From positions 6,749-70,748 of the forward strand of contig NZ_KE386997.1 of NCBI RefSeq assembly GCF_000429945.1: a stretch of DNA of 64,000 nucleotides, given 5' to 3'. This document shows positions 47,196 through 54,995 of this stretch, piece by piece. This stretch comes from Desulfogranum japonicum DSM 18378. Lineage in GTDB: Bacteria; Desulfobacterota; Desulfobulbia; Desulfobulbales; Desulfobulbaceae. Within the stretch, counting starts at the first letter, position 1; each line of letters opens with the position of its first letter. The notes beneath the pieces were generated by a model. It made no database searches and was not told where the DNA came from. It was given only the letters and a program-made list of their open reading frames with translations. A program made the translations under genes and the position numbers.

Positions 47196-47420
47196 AACCG
47201 GCCACTCCACACATATGTATTTTTATTATATTCCCGGGCAGTTGCAATAATACCCACTGCTTCATGCCCGGTTCCTTTTCCGGGACTACTTATACAATCC
47301 AGATTATGCGCCACTTCGCAGGTGCTCTCCAAGACAAAGTATGATACACTGCCGTATTCTTTCTGGTACAGTCTACAAGCAGACAGTAGCATGCCAACCA
47401 TTTTATCATAAAGACATCCC

Positions 47421-47756
47421 ATGAATGAGCGTAGAAAAGCACAACGAATCACCTTTGAAACTGCAGCCCAGGTTCACCTGGCCAACAACGAATCATTTCC
47501 AGCAGAAGTAGAAACAAAAAATATCAGTTTGACCGGACTCTACCTCAAAACCGACAAATCCATCCCAATACATACCAGCTGCTCAGTGGAGATTGACCTG
47601 CGGGGTTCTACTTCAAAAATGCACTTTATCGTTGACGGTAAGGTCTGTCGGCATGACGAAAACGGGCTGGCTATTACCATTACCCATCTGGACGCGGATA
47701 GTTACACCCACATCATCAATCTCGTCAATCTTAACTCCGCCCAAGAACAAACCTGA
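47421..47756 (+). CDS. PilZ domain protein
   Basis: A 111-residue stand-alone PilZ domain. The cyclic-di-GMP motifs are visible: RRKAQR near the N terminus (RxxxR) and NISLTGLYL (D/NxSxxG type). Single-domain PilZ proteins act as c-di-GMP-responsive adaptors; the partner is unknown. It stands between the rhodanese fusion gene and the convergent Crp/Fnr gene. Confidence 0.85.
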   Translation: MNERRKAQRITFETAAQVHLANNESFPAEVETKNISLTGLYLKTDKSIPIHTSCSVEIDLRGSTSKMHFIVDGKVCRHDENGLAITITHLDADSYTHIINLVNLNSAQEQT

Positions 47757-47786
47757 GAGGCTCTATCACTCCAAGATCGCAGCCGT

Positions 47787-48449
47787 CTATACCTCCTGGA
47801 GTAACTGCAGATCAAGCAGGTAAATTGTTTTCCCCTCCACCCTGATCAATCCATCTTCTTTCAGTCGGGCAAAAATACGCGACAGGGTTTCAGGTGAAGT
47901 GCCCAGCAGACTGGCCAGCTGTCCTTTAGGTATTTCTAGTTCTACTTTGTCTTTTCGCTTCTGCTCTTCGCTTAAGTACAATAAATGAGCTACCAGTCGC
48001 GCCGGAACATCTTTTAATGAGAGATGTTCAACCTGTGTGGCAAACCGACGAAGCCTGAGAGAGAGCATAGCAAGCATGCCAAGGGCTAAAGAGGTATTAG
48101 AGGTCACCAATTCAACAAACTCATTACGGGGAAAAAACAGTGTCTCTGTAGTCACCAGGGCGGTAGCCGACGCTGGAAATGGAGCACCGTGAAACACAGG
48201 GACTTCTCCAAACGGTTCGCCTGGGCCAAAAACGTGTAGTATCTGTTCTTTCCCGTCCTGACTCATCTTATAGATTTTTACTTTTCCCGAGGCCACCATA
48301 TAGAAGCCAATCCCTGGATCACCTTCCAAAAAAATAGTTTGCCCACGACCATATCTCTTTGTAACAGCGATGCCAGCTACCAGTTGCAGTTGCTCTTTCT
48401 CGAGCCCTTGAAATAAAAAACTTTGAGCCAGAAATTCTTCTTTTTTCAC
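47787..48449 (-). CDS. Crp/Fnr family transcriptional regulator, cysteine-free
   Basis: A 220-residue regulator with an N-terminal cyclic-nucleotide-like sensor domain (GDPGIGFYMVASGKVKIYK, GPGEPFGEVPVFHG) and a C-terminal winged helix. The recognition helix reads PETLSRIFARL, with the E-x-x-S-R pattern of Fnr that reads TTGAT half-sites. The protein contains no cysteine, so it cannot carry an Fnr iron-sulfur cluster. A haem-based or ligand-based sensor, as in the HcpR or Dnr groups, is more likely. It starts at a GTG and is divergent from hcp, with a perfect TTGAT-ATCAA box 24 bp upstream. Confidence 0.88.
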   Translation of the reverse strand: MKKEEFLAQSFLFQGLEKEQLQLVAGIAVTKRYGRGQTIFLEGDPGIGFYMVASGKVKIYKMSQDGKEQILHVFGPGEPFGEVPVFHGAPFPASATALVTTETLFFPRNEFVELVTSNTSLALGMLAMLSLRLRRFATQVEHLSLKDVPARLVAHLLYLSEEQKRKDKVELEIPKGQLASLLGTSPETLSRIFARLKEDGLIRVEGKTIYLLDLQLLQEV

Positions 48450-48472
48450 TATTTTTAAAAAAGTTTGTTTTT

Positions 48473-48486
48473 TTGATCTACATCAA
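48473..48486. promoter_or_regulatory. Perfect FNR-type operator between crp/fnr gene and hcp
   Basis: TTGATCTACATCAA is an exact match to the FNR palindrome TTGAT-N4-ATCAA. It lies 24 bp from the regulator start and 94 bp from the hcp start. The divergent regulator has the matching recognition helix, so self-regulation and hcp activation through this site are plausible. Confidence 0.8.
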
Positions 48487-48579
48487 AGAATGATACCATA
48501 GATAGTGTACGCTACAGACATACTACAAAGCAACCTTATCTCACGCGATAAAAAACGCACACACAAGGAGATTCAAATT

Positions 48580-50208
48580 ATGTTCTGTAATCAATGTGAA
48601 CAAACGGCTAAAGGCACAGGCTGCAACGTCATGGGTGTTTGCGGTAAAAAAGAAAATGTTTCCGATCTGCAGGATCTGCTCATATATGCTTTGCAAGGTC
48701 TTGCTCTTTATGCAAAAGAAGGCAGAAAGCATAATATCATTGATGAAGACATTGATCTGTTCACCTACGAAGCTATCTTTTCTACCCTGACCAATGTAGA
48801 TTTTGATCCGAATCGTTTTCGCATGTTGATAAACAGAACAGTGGAGCTCCGTGAAACAATGAAAGCGAGTGTCGCTGCGGCAGGTGGCAACACTGACTTT
48901 GAGCAACCACAGGCGTCCTTTATCCCCGCAGACACAGAAGACGGTATGGCATCACAAGGTGCAGAGCTGCACTTTATCGAACAGCTGGACAGTGATGAAA
49001 ATATTCGCTCCTTAAAACAAACCTTGCTCTATGGTGTGAAAGGAATCGCTGCCTATGCAGATCATGCGGCCATTTTAGGCCAGAAAGATCCTGCTGTGGC
49101 CGAATTCTGTTATGAAGCGCTTTGTGCCCTCATGGCCAAAGGGTTGACCATTGAACAGTGTGTACCAGTGGCAATGAAAGCAGGAGAAATCAATCTGCGT
49201 GCCATGGAATTACTGGATGCCGCCAACACCGGAACCTACGGACATCCTGTACCGACTTCTGTTCCCCTTGGCCATCGTAAAGGGAAGTGTATTCTTATAA
49301 CCGGGCATGATCTTCATGATCTGGAACTGCTGCTTCAGCAGACCCAGGGAAAAGGAATCGACATCTACACCCATGGAGAAATGCTCCCCTGTCACGCATA
49401 CCCGGAACTGAAAAAATATGACCATTTTTACGGCCATTACGGGACAGCGTGGCAAAATCAGCAAAAAGAATTTCCACATTTTCCCGGACCGATTCTGTTT
49501 ACCACCAACTGCATCCAGAAACCCGCTGAATCCTACATGGATCGTGTCTTCACCAACGGCCTTGTTGGATGGCCTGGCGTGAAACATATTGCAGATAAAG
49601 ATTACAGTGCTGTTGTGGATATGGCGTTGGCAATGGAAGGATTTACAGATGAAGTGGACAGTGGCTCAGTTCTGGTTGGTTTTGGGCGCAATACGGTACT
49701 GGGCGTTGCCGACAAAGTTATAGAAGCGGTACAATCAAAGGCTCTCAGACATTTTTTCCTTGTCGGCGGTTGTGACGGCGCCAAGCCGGGCAGAGACTAT
49801 TTCACCAAATTTGTCGAACAGGTACCCGATGACTGTGTTGTTCTCACCCTTGCCTGCGGCAAATTTCGTTTCTTTGACAAAAACCTTGGCAGCATCGGTG
49901 ATTTACCGCGACTGCTCGATGTGGGCCAGTGTAACGATGCCTATTCGGCCATTCAGATTGCAGTAGCTTTATCCAAAGCCTTTGACTGCGATGTCAACGA
50001 TCTCCCACTGTCCATGGTTCTTTCATGGTATGAACAGAAAGCTGTGGCAATCCTGCTGACCCTACTTTATCTCGGTATTAAAGATATCCGTCTGGGGCCT
50101 TCCCTGCCTGCATTTGTGTCACCGGCAGTTCTACAGTTTCTGATAGATACCTTTGAAATCAAACCAATAACGACACCAGAAGAAGACCTGAAGGCTATAC
50201 TCGGATAA
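48580..50208 (+). CDS. hcp: Hybrid cluster protein (hydroxylamine / NO reductase)
   Basis: A 542-residue Hcp. The N-terminal cluster motif C3-x2-C6-x8-C15-x5-C21 (CNQCEQTAKGTGC) is the anaerobe-type [4Fe-4S] arrangement. Hybrid-cluster ligands are seen in conserved segments such as TTNCIQKP, VGGCDGAKPGRDY and LACGKFRF. Hcp proteins reduce hydroxylamine and nitric oxide and have been linked to S-nitrosylation. AAGGAG lies 9 nt before the ATG. An FNR-type box and a divergent Crp/Fnr gene lie upstream. A ferredoxin partner gene follows after a palindromic repeat insertion. Confidence 0.94.
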   Translation: MFCNQCEQTAKGTGCNVMGVCGKKENVSDLQDLLIYALQGLALYAKEGRKHNIIDEDIDLFTYEAIFSTLTNVDFDPNRFRMLINRTVELRETMKASVAAAGGNTDFEQPQASFIPADTEDGMASQGAELHFIEQLDSDENIRSLKQTLLYGVKGIAAYADHAAILGQKDPAVAEFCYEALCALMAKGLTIEQCVPVAMKAGEINLRAMELLDAANTGTYGHPVPTSVPLGHRKGKCILITGHDLHDLELLLQQTQGKGIDIYTHGEMLPCHAYPELKKYDHFYGHYGTAWQNQQKEFPHFPGPILFTTNCIQKPAESYMDRVFTNGLVGWPGVKHIADKDYSAVVDMALAMEGFTDEVDSGSVLVGFGRNTVLGVADKVIEAVQSKALRHFFLVGGCDGAKPGRDYFTKFVEQVPDDCVVLTLACGKFRFFDKNLGSIGDLPRLLDVGQCNDAYSAIQIAVALSKAFDCDVNDLPLSMVLSWYEQKAVAILLTLLYLGIKDIRLGPSLPAFVSPAVLQFLIDTFEIKPITTPEEDLKAILG

Positions 50209-50227
50209 AACAACCTGTCTATGAAAA

Positions 50228-50271
50228 AATGTTCCCTCGTTCTAGCTCCACACGCACAGCGTGGGAACATT
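50228..50271. repeat. REP-like double hairpin after hcp
   Basis: AATGTTCCC (50228-50236) pairs with GGGAACATT (50263-50271), and CACGC/GCGTG pair inside it. The wording CTCGTT...CACGC...GCGTGGGAAC resembles a short palindromic repeat that I recall as common in proteobacterial intergenic regions. It may help end hcp transcription. Confidence 0.5.
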
Positions 50272-50310
50272 GTGGATCAAACCACCAGTTATGCAGACTA
50301 TTACTAGACC

Positions 50311-50477
50311 TTAGGGTCACGGATAAAATACATTATCCAATCTTGCTTGTCTCTCAACTCGGTAACGTCGTCGCGTCAAGGATTCAATACGGCCAGTATG
50401 GAACCATTGACACTACGACGTTACCAAACCGATATCATACGCAATTTTTGAATATTTAGTATTTTCCGCGCCCCTTA
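50311..50477 (+). repeat. Dispersed palindromic repeat, copy 3
   Basis: About 167 bp. It matches copy 1 over almost its full length, including the left end TTAGGGTCACGGA, the core arms (50361-50382 and 50404-50425) and the right segment ACGCAATTTTTGAATATT to ATTTTCC. The right terminus is partly mutated (GCGCCCCTTA). It sits between hcp and its ferredoxin-like partner gene. Confidence 0.85.
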
Positions 50478-50499
50478 TGTTGATGCAGGAACAGATATT

Positions 50500-51243
50500 A
50501 TGAAAGTAACACGAAAAATTATTGAAATAGACGAGGAGCTCTGCAATGGATGCGGCCTCTGTGTGCCGGATTGTGCCGAAGGCTCGCTGCAGATCATCGA
50601 CGGCAAAGCAAAACTGGTAGCTGACAAACTCTGCGATGGTCTCGGTGCCTGCCTGGGTTCCTGTCCCACAGGAGCTCTGCGCATTATTGAACGTGAGGCA
50701 GAAGAATTTGACGAAGAAGCCGTGGAAGAATATCTGGCTGCTCATAATGATACGCTCAAGGAGCAGAAGAACTCTACTCCAGTCGGCTGTCCTTCCGCAC
50801 AGCTGCAGATGATGCAACCGGCCAGCAGTTGTCAGGCTTCCAATGAACCTGCAACACAAAACGAATCTAACCTCTCGCACTGGCCAGTACAGATACGGCT
50901 TATTCCTCCCACCGCACCTTTCCTTGAAAACGCGGACCTGTTGGTTGCTGCGGATTGTACGGCTATCGCATACCCCAATATTCAGCGGGATTATGTGGCA
51001 GGACGGGTAGTTATGATGGGATGTCCTAAATTTGACGACCAACAGCTGTACGTGGACCGTTTTACAGATATCTTCAGTAACAGAAAAATTAAGACGTTGA
51101 CTGTCCTGATAATGGAAGTTCCTTGCTGCAATTCCATGCTGCACATAATCAAAGACGCTTTTAACAAAACAAATCCGACTTTTCCAGTTCAACAGGTTGT
51201 AATTTCCCGAGAGGGAAAAGTTCTGCAAACAAAGACATGGTAA
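50500..51243 (+). CDS. Hcp-associated 4Fe-4S ferredoxin-type protein
   Basis: A 247-residue iron-sulfur protein. Two N-terminal [4Fe-4S] motifs are visible: CNGCGLCVPDCAEG and CDGLGACLGSCPTGA. A linker with an SxPVGCPSAQ-like segment leads to a C-terminal domain (ADLLVAADCTAIAYPN, MMGCPKFDD, IMEVPCCNSML) with further conserved cysteines. Proteins of this build occur next to hcp in many anaerobes and probably deliver electrons to it. Here the repeat at 50311 separates the two genes, so joint transcription is uncertain. The start follows AGGAA. Confidence 0.85.
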   Translation: MKVTRKIIEIDEELCNGCGLCVPDCAEGSLQIIDGKAKLVADKLCDGLGACLGSCPTGALRIIEREAEEFDEEAVEEYLAAHNDTLKEQKNSTPVGCPSAQLQMMQPASSCQASNEPATQNESNLSHWPVQIRLIPPTAPFLENADLLVAADCTAIAYPNIQRDYVAGRVVMMGCPKFDDQQLYVDRFTDIFSNRKIKTLTVLIMEVPCCNSMLHIIKDAFNKTNPTFPVQQVVISREGKVLQTKTW

Positions 51244-51612
51244 AACGATTACCTATGGGAATATTTAGGGTAATGTGACATCATAATCTATAATCTGGTG
51301 GCACTTTAGCCAATAATGTTTAATACATTATGGATAACTACTCACTGCGTACCTGATTTTTCCGCACTCAGCCTGGCTTTCGTATGCTGCAATACACTGC
51401 GCCAACCTGCTTGGGAACACCTCAGGCATCCTGTAACCAATGAAATAGGTGAGACGTTCAAGCTTGTCCGTCTCATCTGTGAGTAGGTACCACTATAATA
51501 GAGTTAAACCTGGATTTTTTCTTGCACGAAATTGTTGCCGCAACTGCGAGATACCGGGCATGCAATCGAAGTCACCTGACAAAATCTTCGCCTCCACTGG
51601 AGAGTTGTTACC
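51244..51612. other. Non-coding stretch before the shikimate kinase-like gene
   Basis: 369 bp between the ferredoxin-like gene and the kinase gene. I see no supported gene, repeat or strong stem-loop. Confidence 0.5.
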
Positions 51613-52113
51613 ATGAAAACAAACCTCACCCTTATAGGTATGCCTGGAGCTGGAAAAAGCACAATAGGCATCATCCTTGCCAAAAATCTCTCCATGGGTT
51701 TTATAGACACAGATGTCCTTATCCAAATCAATCAACAGAAATCACTCCAGGAAATCCTGGATGAAAGCGATTATCTGAACCTGAGACACATTGAAGAACA
51801 GGAAATCTGCAAGCTGAACATTTCCAAACACGTTATTGCCACTGGAGGAAGTGCAGCTTACAGTGATCGAGCAATGCGCCACTTACAGACGATGTCCACC
51901 ATCATCTTCCTCAAGGTATCCTATGATGAGATCAAACGCCGCATTAAAAACTTTGAAACTCGTGGTATAGCCAAAGCGGAGCACCAGAGTTTTCAAGAAC
52001 TTTATGACGAACGGCAAGAACTGTATAACAGATATGCAGATATCACCATCGATTGCCAACTTCGAGACCAGGAAGACATCGCAGTAGAAATAGCTCAACG
52101 ATTCATTATTTGA
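51613..52113 (+). CDS. aroK: Shikimate kinase-like P-loop kinase
   Basis: A 166-residue kinase. The P-loop is GMPGAGKS (9-16). The shikimate-kinase acidic motif is IDTDVLI (Asp32, Asp34), with Arg58 in NLRHIEEQE. Two positions differ from classic AroK: the Gly-rich substrate loop reads ATGGSAAYS instead of GGG, and the lid has RGIA where RPLL is usual. It may phosphorylate shikimate or a related substrate, so the symbol is tentative. GGAGAG precedes the ATG. It sits just upstream of the lactate genes without an obvious functional link. Confidence 0.7.
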   Translation: MKTNLTLIGMPGAGKSTIGIILAKNLSMGFIDTDVLIQINQQKSLQEILDESDYLNLRHIEEQEICKLNISKHVIATGGSAAYSDRAMRHLQTMSTIIFLKVSYDEIKRRIKNFETRGIAKAEHQSFQELYDERQELYNRYADITIDCQLRDQEDIAVEIAQRFII

Positions 52114-52267
52114 TTTAGCGCAGCTGAGCGTTCAGATATGATACAGATATATACTTGCTGCCCAGACGTTTACCCTGACTCTGCGATTACTCTTTCATGG
52201 GTTTACATAAAAGTCATGCCCTGTCCACACCAGATATTTTCATTATAGCGACCAACGATAGTAACCA

Positions 52268-53698
52268 ATGCTGAATAAAGACCTCCTTCTGAGCCTTGAA
52301 AGAATTGTCGGCCCGGAAAATGTACTGACAGAACAGTCTGATCGACTTATCCACGGCTATGATGCTACCCAGAAGCAATACATGCCAGATGTTGTTGTCT
52401 ATGTAGAAAACAGTCTGCAAGTAAGCGAAATAGTCAAACTTGCCAATCAATACAACATCCCCATTCTACCAAGAGGAGCTGGTAGCGGCTTTACAGGAGG
52501 CTCATTGCCAGTACAGGGTGGTATCGTGGTTGTTCTCACACGAATGAATGCCATCCTGGATATTGATGAGGACAATCTCACAGCCACAGTTGAACCAGGG
52601 GTAGTTACCGCACATCTGCAAAGAGAAGTGGAAAAATCTGGATTGTTCTACCCTCCAGACCCGGCATCCAAAGAATTCAGTACCATTGGCGGCAATGTTG
52701 CCGAGTGTGCTGGTGGTCCGAGATGCGTCAAATATGGTGTTACCAAGGACTATATTCTGGGCCTGGAAGTTGTTACCCCCACTGGAGATATCCTGCACAC
52801 CGGTGGCGTAACCATGAAAAATGTTGCGGGATACGACCTGACCAAACTCTTTGTTGGTTCCGAAGGAACCCTTGGAATTGTTACCCGTATCACGGTAAAA
52901 CTCCTTCCAAAGCCCGCTGCAAAAAAAACCATGCTGGTTCAGTTTTCATCAATCGACAGTGCAGCCCGGGCAGTCTCCACTATTATTCGTAATAAAATTA
53001 TTCCCACCACCCTGGAATTTCTGGATGCCACAACCATCGAGTGTATTCGTGGTAAAACCGGACTTCCGGTGTTGGAAAAATGCAGAGCGCTTCTCATTAT
53101 AGAGGTGGATGGTGATCAGGAAATCCTGGAAAAGCAAACTGACAAAATTCTGGGACTTCTCACCCCGCTAGGTATCCTGGAAAGTCGTGTTGCGGCAGAT
53201 CATACAGAGGCCGAAGCCATCTGGGATGTACGTCGTAGCGTGAGCCCCAGCATGCGAAAAATCAATCCGGATAAATTCAATGAAGACATCGTTGTCCCAC
53301 GGAGTAAAGTACCGGACATGATTCGGGCATTGGAAAAAATCAGTTCCACCTATGATGTACCAATTGTCAATTTTGGCCATGCCGGTGATGGCAATATCCA
53401 TGTCAATGTGATGGTTGATTTACAGCAACCAGGTATGCAGGCAACGGTTGACAAAGTGCTTCTTGAAATATTTCAAACTACCGTTGATATGGGTGGCTCA
53501 ATCAGTGGAGAACATGGCATCGGTACAGCGAAAGCTCCCTTTCTGCGCCTGGAAATTGATCCGGCAACACTCCACTACATGCAGATGCTTAAAAAAGCAC
53601 TGGACCCTAACAATATTATGAATCCAGGAAAAATTTTCCTGGAAACTTCTCCTGAACAATTGGCCTTCCCCACGCAGTTACAAGATGATCCGCAATAA
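52268..53698 (+). CDS. glcD: FAD-linked oxidase subunit, GlcD-like (D-lactate/glycolate dehydrogenase)
   Basis: A 476-residue flavoprotein of the VAO/PCMH-type family. The FAD-binding region has ILPRGAGSGFTGGSLP and the NVAECAGGPRCVKYG segment. The C-terminal catalytic part has FGHAGDGNIHVNVM and SGEHGIGTAK. Members oxidise D-lactate, glycolate or 2-hydroxyglutarate. It overlaps the iron-sulfur subunit gene by 14 bp, and larA follows, which makes lactate the most likely substrate. It would feed electrons from D-lactate into the membrane or ferredoxin pool. Confidence 0.9.
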   Translation: MLNKDLLLSLERIVGPENVLTEQSDRLIHGYDATQKQYMPDVVVYVENSLQVSEIVKLANQYNIPILPRGAGSGFTGGSLPVQGGIVVVLTRMNAILDIDEDNLTATVEPGVVTAHLQREVEKSGLFYPPDPASKEFSTIGGNVAECAGGPRCVKYGVTKDYILGLEVVTPTGDILHTGGVTMKNVAGYDLTKLFVGSEGTLGIVTRITVKLLPKPAAKKTMLVQFSSIDSAARAVSTIIRNKIIPTTLEFLDATTIECIRGKTGLPVLEKCRALLIIEVDGDQEILEKQTDKILGLLTPLGILESRVAADHTEAEAIWDVRRSVSPSMRKINPDKFNEDIVVPRSKVPDMIRALEKISSTYDVPIVNFGHAGDGNIHVNVMVDLQQPGMQATVDKVLLEIFQTTVDMGGSISGEHGIGTAKAPFLRLEIDPATLHYMQMLKKALDPNNIMNPGKIFLETSPEQLAFPTQLQDDPQ

Positions 53699-54995
53699 AA
53701 CACTTCAAGACTATGAACAGAGTATCAACCAATGCGTCCGGTGCGGAGCTTGTCAGGCACATTGCCCGGCATACCTCCAGCAACGTAATGAAGGCGCTGT
53801 TGCCAGGGGAAAACTCGCAATAGCAAGGGCCATGTTACAAGGAGAGGTTCAAACGGGCGCACATCTGACGGAAGACATGTCCATGTGTCTGCTCTGTGGT
53901 TCCTGTGTTATCAAATGTCCTAATAAAGTTCCCACAGACAAAATTGTCGGAGCTGTACGCAGGGAATTGAGCAGGCAGTCAGGGGTATCTTTGACAAGTC
54001 GTGCCATTGGCGCAATCACTGGTTCAACCTCTCTCATGAAAAAGCTGGCACAAGCTGTAAGGAGAGTCTCTCCTGCTGTGTTTCGAAAAATTCCAGCTTC
54101 CAGCGGGTTACGCCTCCGTTTTCCGATACAGGGGATGGAATTGCGAACCATACCATTATTTGCACCAAAAAATCTCTTTGCATATTACCCTGAGTATCAG
54201 CCTGGTGATCCTGACAAGCCTGTAATCGGCATTTTTGCAGGATGCGGTATAACCTATCTCTACCCTGAAATAGGCAAATACATGATAGAAATTCTGCGCT
54301 TACTTGGATATTCTATCTTTTTCCCACACGATCAGGGATGTTGCGGGATCCCGGCACGTTCAGCGGGAAACGGTCCAGTTATTGAAAAACTGGTTCGACA
54401 AAACGTAGCTGCCTTTTCCAGACGCCGGGTGGACTATATCCTTACAGGATGTGCATCCTGCCATGCGGGCATCGGAGAGTTGCCGGAAACCATGGTTGGA
54501 CCTGTGGAGGAGTTCAGCAGCAAAGTGATGGATATCCATGTATTTCTCTATCAACAGGGACTGCACCACTCTCTTTCTGCGCTTCCTCGTTCTACTTCGC
54601 GAATCGATCTCACGTACCATGATCCCTGCCATTTGCGGACCCACGGCATAACCAGAGAGCCAAGGGAACTCTTGCAATCCCTCCCCGCAGTACGATACCG
54701 GGAAATGGAAAATGCCGGATCCTGCTGTGGACTTGGTGGGACCTTTTCCATCGCCCACTATGAGCAATCTCAGAAAATAGGCGCTCTCAAGGCTGAAAAC
54801 CTGAAAAAAACAGGTGCACAATATATCGCCACCGCCTGTCCGGGATGCATGATACAACTGCAGGATGCCATTAATCAGGCCGGACTTCATACACAGGTCA
54901 TGCATACCTTGGAATTACTTCATAGTACCCTAACCCATACTGCCGATATATCCAGGCTTAAAGAACTCCTTCCATCGGTAAATACGAACCAATGA
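53685..54995 (+). CDS. glcF: Iron-sulfur subunit, GlcF/LutA-like (lactate/glycolate dehydrogenase)
   Basis: A 436-residue protein with two N-terminal [4Fe-4S] motifs (CVRCGACQAHCPAY and CLLCGSCVIKCPNKVP) and two C-terminal CCG domains (CCGIPARSAG and CCGLGGTFSIAH). The order is that of GlcF-type subunits that accept electrons from the GlcD flavoprotein. It overlaps both neighbours: glcD by 14 bp and larA by ATGA. There is no membrane segment. Confidence 0.9.
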   Translation: MIRNKTLQDYEQSINQCVRCGACQAHCPAYLQQRNEGAVARGKLAIARAMLQGEVQTGAHLTEDMSMCLLCGSCVIKCPNKVPTDKIVGAVRRELSRQSGVSLTSRAIGAITGSTSLMKKLAQAVRRVSPAVFRKIPASSGLRLRFPIQGMELRTIPLFAPKNLFAYYPEYQPGDPDKPVIGIFAGCGITYLYPEIGKYMIEILRLLGYSIFFPHDQGCCGIPARSAGNGPVIEKLVRQNVAAFSRRRVDYILTGCASCHAGIGELPETMVGPVEEFSSKVMDIHVFLYQQGLHHSLSALPRSTSRIDLTYHDPCHLRTHGITREPRELLQSLPAVRYREMENAGSCCGLGGTFSIAHYEQSQKIGALKAENLKKTGAQYIATACPGCMIQLQDAINQAGLHTQVMHTLELLHSTLTHTADISRLKELLPSVNTNQ

